Part shown: in pieces, positions 10,101-21,059 of the stretch | How the letters are laid out: the number at the start of each line of letters is the position of its first letter | Position numbering within the stretch: the first letter of the stretch is position 1 | Source: Diplonema papillatum | Lineage: Eukaryota; Euglenozoa; Diplonemea; Diplonemida; Diplonemidae | Length of the DNA: 64,000 nucleotides | Direction: 5' to 3' | NCBI GenBank assembly: GCA_030068145.1 | Contig: JAPJBO010000104.1 | Coordinates: 62,001-126,000, forward strand | Translations under genes and position numbers: made by a program | Notes under the pieces: model-generated | Told to the model about the DNA's origin: nothing | Database searches by the model: none | What the model saw: only the letters and a program-made list of their open reading frames with translations

Positions 10101-13100
10101 GCCGGACATGAGCGGCCGTCCGGCAAAGTGGGCGGGGCTGGGTACACAGGCGGAAGTTGCTGGGAATCCGGTATCAGGGGGTACCCGCCTGCGTGCGGTG
10201 TTGTTGCGAAGATGATGTGCAAAAAAGGACCGGATACGCAGAGTGTAGCAGCAGACAGGAGGACCTTCAAAAGGTTTCCAACTGGCAGCGATACACAAAG
10301 TGCGGCTGACAAAGCATACAGCGCCACCGCCACCAGCACCCCTCCAGCAGCTGACGGAAACTCCCACGGGAAAGTGCCTGCCCGCAACGCCCAACCCCAC
10401 CTACCCACTAAGTAATCGCGGGGTCGATCCCACGGTCTCTGCGGCCACGGGAATGCTTCCCACCGCGGCAACGGTGGAGACGATGCCGCAGCCAGCGCCA
10501 AGAACTCGTCGTAGCGGGCCTTCTTTCTCTGATCGAAGTGCCTTGCCACGGAAAACGATGCAAATGCCATTAAAAAAAAACCGCTCAGCCACGGCAGAGC
10601 TGCAATAAAAGGAGACGCAGGAGGGTTGGCAAGTGTGTGGAGAAAACGGGTGACGGGATCTGGGTGGAGGGAGTACGCTGGTGCGAGAGAGAGCGTCACT
10701 GCACCGGAAAGACGGCAGGAACACGAGAAGAATGCAGGGGAGTCAATAGCTTCGCATCCTAGGCGTTGCCACGAGATGGTTGTGGTGTCCCACCGAAGGC
10801 AGATGTATTGAAGCCCTTCTGATTGGGTGTGGTAGGTTTGGTTTGTAGTGTAGTCGGAAGGAAGGTCGACGTTAGGGAGGCTTGACGCAAATGCTGCAAT
10901 CGACGCGCCAACGAAGAACAGGACAGCAAGTAAGAGGGTGAAAACGGCGCCTCGTGGCAACGTGTATTTGCGGCTGATTGCTGATAATATTAGCAACAGG
11001 CCGGAAGCCCCGTAAAAAGCGGCAGCAGCCCCAAACAACCCCTCCAACACCTCCTGCATCGCTTCACTCGGGACAGCAACAGGTGCGTCCACAACGACCA
11101 CATTGTCCACCGAAGCAGGTACCAACACAGCATCTGGCGGCAACTCGAGCAGTCTCCGCCCCGCGGCATCAAACCCTCGATCAGTATGAAGTTCGCTTCT
11201 CGCTAGTTCCCTTTTATCAAACATGTCTGTATGACTTGCACTTGTACTTTCTGCAAGCATTATCCCACTTGACGCACTATCTCTTTGGCCTTCACTCACC
11301 CCTTCAACCTGATCGCTGAATTCGCCATTCCCCTGACTACTTTCACGGAAAGCTTCGGTCCGTCCAAGAGACGCTCCGTTTCTTCGTTTCGTTGGGATGC
11401 CATTCTGCAGTAAGCTGTTCCTCTGAGTTCGGCTGTGTCCTTCGATCTCGCCTTCCCTTCCGTCCACAACACCTGAAAGGCCGATAATCCCGTGAGGGGT
11501 TGATTCGTGCTGCAACAGTTGGCGACCGGTCGCACGCGAATTTGCTTGTTCAGTGTTCGCCGTTTTCGGAAGGAGATCGATAGTAACAGGCTCACGGTAG
11601 GCAGTCAACGGCTGGTTGGTCGGTCCAACAGCGAGCTCGATTGCGAATGCTATAGCACCATTGGGCAGTGGCTCAATGTTAAGGTACGGATTAGTTTTCC
11701 AAAGGATGAGCGAGGCTGTGACTGTGCCGGCAACAGCAGCCTGTTCAATAACCGAGCGTGGGATGGCTGCGGGGAGCGGCATGTCCGCTTCAGGTTGCTG
11801 CCCTGGGGTTGTGTGGTAGACCGTGAAGTCGTCGGTCGAGTAAGGTATGGCGGCTGTAGTGGAAGCAAATGCGCCAAGGGACCGCACCACTGGTGCGAGC
11901 TTCGGTATAAGCGACTGCCTATTTGCTGTGCTGAAGCTATGGGCAGAATTTTGGATATTGTTGATAACTGTGAACAGCGACTGTGACAGCGCAGGCCGTC
12001 CAGCAGCCTCGACCACAAGCGTCTCGCGAGCCGTAATCAGCGCTACTGACAAAAGCGCGTCTGCTGTCACAGATGATACTTCGTGCGCAACCTGAGGTGG
12101 TTTGTCATTTCTTCTTCGTCAAAAGCTTGAGCTGCAAGTGCCATGTGGCTTGGATTGTCTAAGCTGGTGCTACGCAACTTGGAAAAGCTTTAGGAACACC
12201 ATTAAGAGGATCAAAATTCATGGTAGGAAGTGATTGGCTCACTCCTCGCCTTTTCTCGCAAAGGGGGCCGTCGGTTTCCGACTCCCGCAATCTATTTCTG
12301 CAGGACTTTTTATACTTCCAAGAAAGAAAAAAGTTAAACCTGTGAAAGAAACAGGGCTGCATCAGCCACAAGAGTTGCATCGCTTCTGGCATCGATCGAG
12401 GTCAGCGCCGATGCGAGCTTTTCTTTCATTCTGATCTTCCAGGCGGCCGTGCCGTTAGTTGCTTGGACTACCTTCGAGGCAAGCAGAATGTAGCCCGGAA
12501 GAGTGTCGGGGCTCTGGAGAAAACTCGTCTCCACAACTTCTTCCGCGTCCGACTCGTCCAGCGCACTGATGTTCACTAGAACGACCACTTCATCGCAAGC
12601 CTCATCGCCGTACACATCACGTGCACACGCACCAAAGTGCACCGGCCCCTCCGGCAATGACACCAACACCTTCAGTTCACAAAACGATTCCTTTGTAAAA
12701 AAGCTCCGCCGGGCCACGCAATCACACGGTGCGCCCACCGCGCACAGCTCCTTCCCATTATCCGTCCAACACCAAGGCCGGCTCTCGGTAGACTGTCCTT
12801 GGATAACGGGGTTTCTGCAGAAGGCCCCCGTGATGCCGTAATTCAAGTCTGTCTGGTCAGTTGCACCTCAATCGTGGCATAAAGCCCCGGAAGCGGAATG
12901 AGTCACTAGTCCATCATAATCCGTTCCATTTGTGTAGAAGTAAGCTTCTGCGCCCCGACAGGCCACTGTGCAGTCGTCTGGGTGACTGAGGTAATAGAAA
13001 TCAAAAGTGAGTGCCCCGCCCTCAGGGTCAACAGTCGAACACGCGTCGAGAGTAAGTGCTGAAGGCATGCCGTAGGGAACGACTGCCGGTGTGATGTCGA

Positions 13101-16100
13101 GGACTACTATCGGCGATCTATTCGTCTCAAACTCCAGAGCACCCTTGACAGCCGCAGCCTGTGATACTGTGTACTGCACGGTAACTTCTAACCGGTAAGA
13201 AGCATTGAACACGAAGTACTCCGCCGGGTGTTCAATCAAAAAGAATTCGTTGTCTGTAGTGTCTTCAGTAACATTCACGACGCGCCCGTGCAGCATGTGC
13301 TGAAACGTCCAGCGAATGCTGCCGGCAAAAAGGGCACCCGACTGACCGTACTGGTTGACAACTGATAGGTCCACGCCGAACAGGGTCCGTTCACTCGACA
13401 CGACGTACGCCCCGCTCAGCAACAAAACGGAATTCACGATGACCTCTGCGGCCGGCAGCGGAAATTCGTCGGTGTAAGGCACCGTCTGTTGCGTGTTTTG
13501 TTGTCATCAGCGCGAAGCTCACCCTACGTCTTGTGGTGAAAAAAAGACATGCAGTCGTGCAAGAACTGTCCAACATGTACTATCAAGGATCGAACCATTG
13601 CCTCTTGGATTCTATCGAGGACTGCAGCTCGGGCCATAGATGTTTGGGTGCTGGTTCGTTAGGTGATGGATCGTTAGGTGCTGGCTCGTTAGTTTGCAAG
13701 TGAGTTCGACCATCCGGTCGTTAGCTCTAGTCCGGTGGTCTCGTCTGTTGCCTTCGGTTGAACGTGAACTTACCTTCAGTTTGCGACAATCTTGACCATA
13801 TCTCAAAACTTAAATGACAAATATCGTTCGAAAACTTTTCAACACAGGGAAAAACCAATACATAGGACACACCTTCAGGAGCACGTGCATATCTTCGTAG
13901 ACTCTCTGGGCTGACCATCCTACCGGGCTAGCGCTGGCACAAACAGAAAAGACAGCGTATGTTTCGATGGAAGGGACCTGCAGCAGCAAAGTATCATCAT
14001 CCTGCACAGAGACGGCTTTTGATTGATACTCGGTAGCCCCAGCATCAGAACAGCCGGTTTCCGAGAAGGCGAATGCGATAGAGGTGCCACGAAATGACTT
14101 TCCAAGTACAGTTAGGGTCACAGACACCTTTCGCGGGATTTCGAGCGTGTCCCCGGAGTGCGTGAGTAGGCCGTGCACTGTCGTGATTGTCACAAAGGTA
14201 ATCTTCAGAGCTGTCTTTTGCAAAGGCCGGCGTACTAGGGTCCAATGACGAATTGGAGGGGTCAGGTAGTTCACCTGTGCCAGCAGCTTCCCTGATTCAT
14301 ACGGTCCCATGACCTGAGCAATGTGCCACGTGCTGCCGTCAGTATCACTCACCTCGACCTCATCACCGATTATGGCCGGCATGTATTCAAGTCCCTCTGC
14401 ACCGCTCAAAGCAACGCAAAGGGTACCAACTGTGGCGTTGCCGTTCAAAATCTCATTCGACGGTGTCCATTGCCTCTGGATGATTTCAGTCATGGGCACA
14501 ACACCGTCACACCCTGAAGAACTGCTGACTATCATCCCACCCCAGAGGCGAGCTTCAGTGTATGACATAGCTATAGGAAAAGAATAGAATGAAGCATCTG
14601 CGCGGGGGAACAGAATGACAGCAGCCCCTTCAAACCCCCAAGACCGCATTTCTATGACGCGGAGGGTGTAGGGAAAAGCGAATGGCCCGTGGTCAAACGA
14701 CGACGCAGCCAAGCGAGCGCAAAGGCGGTATCCTACAGACGCATTCATGCCTTCAAAGGTATGCCAGGAAACGGTAAGTGAGCCATCAGTGATTAATTTG
14801 GCCGCGGAATCTTCTGCGGATGTACACAAGGACGCGGACTCTCGGGCTTGCAGCAACAACGGATGCTGGTTCGCGGTGGACGCTGACTGGAGGATAGGCA
14901 ACACGGTGCCGGAAGTCCTGCTCTGCACGCCGAATCGCGTCCGGGATCCTTTCCACACGTAGATTGTCGCATCTGACACTGTAGAGTCGGCGACTCCCAA
15001 ACGAGTCACTTCGACAACCCGCACAAAAATGCCGCTCCGCACCGCAAACGCTGCTGCACCAGGAACAGAACCACTCACCATAGCGGCTCCCAGGCATACA
15101 TGCAAGTCGCCTGAGTCTCCTGTCGTGTGCGCCGCGGTCAGCTCAATGACGCCTTCTCCACTTGACAAGCTTGTAACCCTCACGGGTGCCGAGCCGCCAA
15201 CCACGTCAATGCCGCCGGTGCATGCTAGCACCCCACTTTGCAGGCTGACATAAAGCTCGTTATCTAACTCGGAACCTTTCAGTGTCAGGGTGTGGACACT
15301 GTGCCTCAACAACATCAGAGGCTCTCCGGCAGGCACCCCGTTGGCAGACGTGAGTGTCGAGCTTTGCACAATAAGCGTTAAGCCGGAGTCGAGCCCGAAT
15401 TGAGAATCGAGAGACGGTTCGGTTTCGTTGAAAGCGAAACAGGCGGAGTATGTGTTTGGTGGCAGATACATCGAGAACGATGTGCTCGCTTCCGTGGAAG
15501 ACAACGGGTGCAGTTGCTGCGCAGGTGCGATGGCAGAAGCAGTACCACAAGGGGTGTCAGTCATGTTGCCTACTTGAAGAGCTATCCAGAGCCTACCTGT
15601 GGTGAGAGACGTGCCGGTGAACGACACAGTGGTGGAGTCCCGAGTCGTTGTCAGGAGAACTGCGTGCGGAAGCTCAATGCCGAAAGCGTGGGTTACTTCG
15701 ACAACGGTGACAGAATACCCCGACCAGCCAAACTGCGCTGCTAAAGGCTGCGACCCCGCGTCGCAGGATGCAGGCAATGTATGAGAAACCCCTTCAAAAT
15801 ATTCGGAGAATGCAAGGCAAAGATACCACGTCCCGGCCTGCTTCACATTCGCCGACGCATCGACAGTCTTTTTGCCCCTTCCGAGGCAAAACCCGCTGGT
15901 ATGCTGCTTTCCGCAATTGTGTCGGAAACGCGTAAAAAAGAACCAAACGTTACCACTCATGTAGTGCCTGGACACATCGAGCACCCTTGAACCTGTGATG
16001 TAGAGCGGAACGTCACCTCCGGGCCCGATGCCGTTAATAACATCAACGGAAGATACAGTAACCGGCCAGGAATAGCCGCTCGGAATCCCATTGAGAGATG

Positions 16101-19100
16101 AGGTGGTGTTGATGAGTACAACCGAGGCGTCGGTTGAAAAGCAGAGGTAGGCCATGCCCCGGATGGTTGAGGGGAGTTGGATGGTGAAGTCGAGGGTTAC
16201 TGCCGTAAGAGTGACGCGTTTGAAAGGATACCTATCAGGAATGGGGTCGCAGGTTGAAGTGTCGGAGGCGAAGAAGTAGAGGGAAATAGGTGAAAGAAGG
16301 AAGGAAGAAGGGATGGTGGTAAGGGCAACAGAGAGATACACCGACTCGTGGTTGTTGAGTATTGCGAGTCGATGATCGATAGGTGATGCGGCCGTGCCGT
16401 TGACGAGGAGATCAAGGGGGACCATCATAATGGGCAGACTGGAAAGGGGGAGAGAGCGAATCCCCGCGCAAAGTCGACCAGGCGATAAGGCCGACAGTGT
16501 CCAGGGAGCAAAAGACATGAGGGAAGACTCATTTAACCCTGCAAGCATCGCCTCGAAGTGCAACCCATCAAGCTCAACAAAACCAGCCGTCCCAGACAGA
16601 GCCGAGACAGGGATGATCAAAAACGTGTGGTTGCACGAGTCTGTAGCGGAGAGACCCAAGACCAAGTCACCATTCAGCAAGTTTCCGCCTGCAATTGTCA
16701 GCCGTTGGCTCGCATTCACGACACCAAGCGACCCTTCACTGATGCCCCCGACACTAGACACAAATGGAATCTGAAGTGTACCGGTGGCAGACAGTGATAC
16801 CGTTCCTGTAAAGAGGGAGATAGAGACACTTTGAGTAGAGGTCGGCAGTGACAACGAGAGTGAGTGCGAGCCAGTGAACGTTCCGGTGGTCGTTGGGAGG
16901 GTGAAGGTCGTCGAGAATGTATCACTTGCAGTGGGAAGCGTGAGGCTTTGCGATCCCGACGACGTCGCGGTTGCCGTTGGAACGGTAAAAGTGCGTGTTT
17001 CTGTCGCAGTTGGAGTGGGGAGAGTAGCTGTGAAGGTATTGGTGGCAGTTGGCAGGGTTAAAGATGATGTTTGCGTGGGTATTGTCAGCGTTACGGAGGC
17101 TGTTGTTGTAGCGGTTGGCAGTGAAAGAGAGAATGTGTCGGAGGCTGTGGGGAGCGTGGCGGAAATGGAGGCAGTGTCTGTCTGTGTCTGAAGCGTCAGC
17201 GATTCAGAAGAAGACGCAGTGCCAGTTGCCAGTGATAGCGAAATGGTTTCAGTAGAAGTGCCAGTTGGGACAGAAACAGAGATGCTGGTGGTCTCAGTTA
17301 ACGTTGGAACCGTGACGGACACGGTCCGCGTCAGAGTTTCCGAAAAAGTAGCGGACTTCGTTGGCACTGTGAGGCTGGCGCTGAAAGTGTCGGTGGCGGT
17401 TTCCAGGGTACGGGAAACAGTAAGCGTCGGGATGCTCAGGGAGAGAGTTGCCGTAGATGAGGCTGTGGGAACTGTGAGAGACAAAGAGTCAGTGAATGTG
17501 GGCAGTGTGTATGACGTTGTGTGCGTAGACGATTCCGTGGCAGTGGGGACTGTTCGGGTTGTACTAAAAGTATCGGTAGCAGTAGGCAGCGTGGATGAAA
17601 ATGTGTCAGTTGCAGTTGGCAGTGACGAAGATGCCGTCTGTGTCATTGATGGCAACGTCAAAGACTGCGTGAGTGAATGTGTCATGGTTGGCAGAGAGAT
17701 CGTTTCCGTTGCTGTCTCGGTTGGTAAAGTGGCAGATTCGGTACTTGTCACTGTTTGGGTCGGTATTGTCAAAGAAAAAGTCAAGGTGGCGGTTGGAAGA
17801 GTAAGACTGCCTGTGAACGACGGAGTCGCAGTTTCCAGAGTAAGGCTCGCCGATGACGTTGCGGTTGGTAGCGTTAAAGACAGAGTAAAGCTGTCCGTTT
17901 GCGTTGGTAAGGTGAAGGTCGTGCTCTCGGTGAGTGTCGGGACGGTGAAAGAAGCGGAGCTTGTGAGTGTCATCGTTGGTACCGTAAGCGAGATGCTCTC
18001 AGTGGCTGTGGGCAAAGTTAGCGACTGCGTCAGTGTATCGGTGCCTGTGAAGAGGCTGGCAGAACCAGTATCCGTAGCCGTGCGCATCGTTAGAGAAACG
18101 CTCATCGTCTCTGTTGCGGTGGGAACAGTCATCGAAGCACTGTCCGTTCGCGTTTCCAAAGTGAAACTTTTGCTCATTGTCACCGTCGGGGTAGGCACGG
18201 TGAGTGTAGTCGTCTCGGTGAAAGTGGGCACGGTAACCGAGAGAGTAGATGAAACAGTTGCTGTAGGCAAACTTAGAGTATCTGTGCTAGTAGGAATAGT
18301 AATCGACCCGCTCCGCGTTTCAGTTCCGGTCGGAACGGTCATGGATGCGCTCTCCGTGCGTGTTTCTAATGTGAAGCTCCCACTCATTGTTGTGGTTAAG
18401 GTGGGCAATGTGTGGGAGCTCGTCTCAGTGCTTGTCCGCAGTGTGGCTGACTGAGAAAACGTGTTAGTTCCTGTTGGAAGGCTAATTGTCACCGTTTCTG
18501 TGCCCGTGCCGACGGTAACAGACTCACTTGCCGAGATGGTCGCGGAGGGAACCGTCAGAGAAATGCTATCCGTCCTCGTTTCTAGTGTGACACTTTCGCT
18601 CATCGTCTCCGACAGAGTGGGCAGAGTCAAGCTGACAGTTGCAGTGAGGGTAGGGATAGTAAGTGTTGTGGTGATGCTGTTCGTCCCCGTTGGCAGTGTG
18701 AGTGAAATGCTTGACGTAGCGGTCGGAAGGCTTATGGTATGCGTGAACGAATCCGTTGCGGTGGGAAGCGTTGCGGATAAAGTTGCTGTCGGAAGAGTCT
18801 CTGTCTGCGTGAAAGAGGCCGTCAAAGTAGCAAGCGTCACACTGGTAGTGACTGTGTTCGTCGGTAAAGTCAAAGATACAGATTGACTTTGTGTAGGCGT
18901 GGGTAACGTGAGTGTGAACGTACCCGTGGATGTTGGCAACGTGAATGTACCTGATCCGGTCAGCGTTTGGCTGCTAGTAGCGGTAGCTGTAGGCAACGTC
19001 AGACTCAACGACTCAGTTCCGGTAGGGACTGTTAACGTCTCTGTGAGCGACGAAGTAAACGTCGGCAGAGTCAAGCTGACAGTTGCAGTCAGGGTAGGAA

Positions 19101-21059
19101 CCGTGAGTGTTGTGGTGATGCTGTTGGTCAGTGTCGGCAGTGTGAATGAAATGCTTGACGTGGCAGTCGGAAGGCTGATGGTTTGCGTGGAAGAAGCTGT
19201 CAAAGTAGCAAGCGTCACACTGGTAGTGACTGTGTTCGTCGGTAAAGTTGAAGATACGGATTGGGTTTGCGTAGGCGTGGGTAACGTGAATGTGGACGTC
19301 AACGTGGCCGTCGATGTTGGTAACGTAAACGTACCTGAACCAGTCAGCGTTCGGCTGCTAGTAGCGGTAGCTGTGGGCAACGTCAGACTCAAAGACTCAG
19401 TTCTGGTGGGGACTGTTAACGTCTCTGTGAGCGACGACGTCACCGTCGGCAAGGTCGCAGATTGCGTTGCGGATTCTGTCTGTGTAGGCACAGTCAATGT
19501 GGAAGACAAACTTGTGGACACCGTTCCTAGTGTAAGACTTATTGTTGGCGTTGATGAAGAAGTGCTGGTGGGTGTCAGAGTCGCTGACTGTGTTGCCGTT
19601 AGTGATGGGACGGTCAGAGACAGAGAGCTGCTTAACGTGGCTGAAGGCACCGTCATTGAGGTGCTTTGTGTCAGGGTTGTGGTCGGCAACGTCATCGAAT
19701 CGGTACGGGAACCGGTCAATGTCGGAAGTGTTCGTGTGGAAGTCGCAGTAAGCGTGGGTAGTGTCAAGGTTGTTGAAAGCGTGATGCTCAGCGTAACAGA
19801 CACACTTGAGGTAGGCAGGCTGAGGGTCGACGAGGACGTAGCGGTCGGAAGAGAAATGGACCCAGTCAAGGTGTCCGTGAAGGTAGGCAGGGTGTGGGTC
19901 TTGGTCTCAGTTTCCGAGGCGGTGGCGAGAGAGAGACTCAGGGTATGTGAAGTAGTAGCAGTGGGCATGGTGAGTGTAGGAGACCCTGTGCTGCTTGTAG
20001 TTCTGAGTGAGCGGGACGTAGAGAGCGTCTCAGTTATCGAAAGCAAGGACATTGACATGCTTGCCGATAGTGACACCGTGTCAGTGCTTGTTACCGTCGG
20101 CACAGTTACCGATCTCGTGCTTGAAAGGGTACCCGTCAGCACCGTCACGGAGGTAGAAGCTGATAAGGTGCCCGATGGTACCGTGAGCGAGCTCGTGGAT
20201 GACTTCGTCAAAGTAGGAAACGTCACGGAGGTAGAAGCTGACAAGGTGCCCGATGGTACCGTGAGCGAGCTCGTAGATGACTCCGTCAATGTAGGCAACG
20301 TCACGGAGGTAGAAGCTGACAAGGTGCCCGATGGTACCGTGAGCGAGCTCGTAGATGACTCCGTCAATGTAGGCAACGTCACGGAGGTAGAAGCTGACAA
20401 GGTGCCCGATGGTACCGTGAGCGAGCTCGTAGATGACTTCGTCAATGTAGGCAACGTCGGGGAGGTAGAAGCTGACAACGTGTTCGATGGCACTGTGAGT
20501 GAACTCGTTAACGTCACCGACGTCGTCGCTGTGGGTAGAGACCAAGTAACCGTCGTAGTATCTGTGGAGGAAAGCGTTCACGTCACGCTCTCGTAGGCAG
20601 TAATGCTTTAAGAGACAGTGCTAGTGATGCGGTCACTGATCGATCGTGCCGCCAATGGCAGTGTACGTGTTCCACTTGTTAAGGAAGCGTCCAGCTTTTG
20701 ATGCAATCGTGGACACTTCCGTTGGTATAGCTTGGCTTCTTGTGCTCGATACGCTATATGTAGGAGCGGCAGAACGGCGGTAGGCGATTTGTGGGCAACA
20801 TTGTGTGGAACATCCTGGCCGTCAGTCGTTGCGGACGCCGCCCCTAGCTGCCAGCAGTTTCTCTTCAGAACGCGGCAGTTGATCGATAGTGTTACTTACT
20901 ACTTACTGTATTACTAGTGTAGCGGGAGTACAAACGCTTGTTGTTCAAGGTATTGTGGCCAGCGGTTAACGCACCTCAGGCATAGAAGGAAGACATACTC
21001 GTTGCATCTTCACCGGCTGTCGAATAGATGAGCACAACAAGCAATACGGCCAGTCGCAT
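7172..21059 (-). CDS. Giant mucin-REJ-GPS transmembrane receptor-like protein (4-exon model, one in-frame TGA)
   Basis: Proposed join, all on the minus strand: 21059-20999, 20561-13873, 13485-12340, 12091-7172. Donors are GTATGT, GTGTGT and GTTTAA, all acceptors end in AG, and every phase agrees, giving 4271 codons plus stop. Exon 1 encodes a signal peptide (MRLAVLLVVLIYSTAG). Then come ~1250 Ser/Thr-rich residues of mucin type, an ectodomain of ~950 residues with TIG-like segments, and a REJ-like module (exon 3, with TLDACSTVDPEGG typical of that family). The last exon has two hydrophobic spans, a GPS-like motif (CLRWDTTTISWQ, later FFSCSCRLSG), several spans, a disordered intracellular region of ~950 residues, and two final spans. 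PKD1/REJ-type receptors share the REJ-GPS-membrane order; no PLAT or channel domain is seen. A TGA at 12868-12870 lies in frame between REJ-like and Cys-rich parts: nonsense change, sequencing error or an unseen tiny intron. Family call moderate, exon model good. Confidence 0.68.
16790..20561 (-). repeat. Mucin-like Ser/Thr-Leu-Pro coding repeat, including a 78-bp tandem array
   Basis: About 1250 codons consist almost only of Thr, Ser, Leu, Pro and Val in short degenerate motifs such as LTVPTxTxSxS and TLPTATxS. At 20146-20500 the repeat is young: a 78-bp unit (26 residues) recurs at exact spacing, with unit starts near 20146, 20224, 20302, 20380 and 20458. Elsewhere units have drifted. Such domains are usually heavily O-glycosylated and extended, forming surface stalks or gel. 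The same periodicity produces long antisense open frames on the plus strand, which I regard as artefacts. Confidence 0.85.
20999..21059 (-). CDS. Signal-peptide exon of the receptor gene
   Basis: This 61-nt exon starts with ATG at 21057-21059, encodes a basic residue, a 10-residue hydrophobic core and a small-residue cleavage site, and ends at a textbook donor (A|GTATGT). It joins in phase (1 nt plus 2 nt) to the acceptor CACAG| at 20562, the first base of the mucin exon being 20561. The long mucin frame itself has no ATG near its 5' end, so an upstream exon is needed; this one fills that need. Confidence 0.7.

Noticed and set aside
12868-12870. Selenocysteine codon in the receptor gene
   Set aside because: Context is a Cys-rich extracellular region, not a redox enzyme, and no SECIS-like element was recognised.
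16874-20596. Long plus-strand open frames (up to 565 codons) opposite the mucin exon
   Set aside because: They are Val/Gly-rich mirror images of the Ser/Thr repeat, caused by its codon periodicity. The minus strand has the signal peptide, splice sites and downstream domains.
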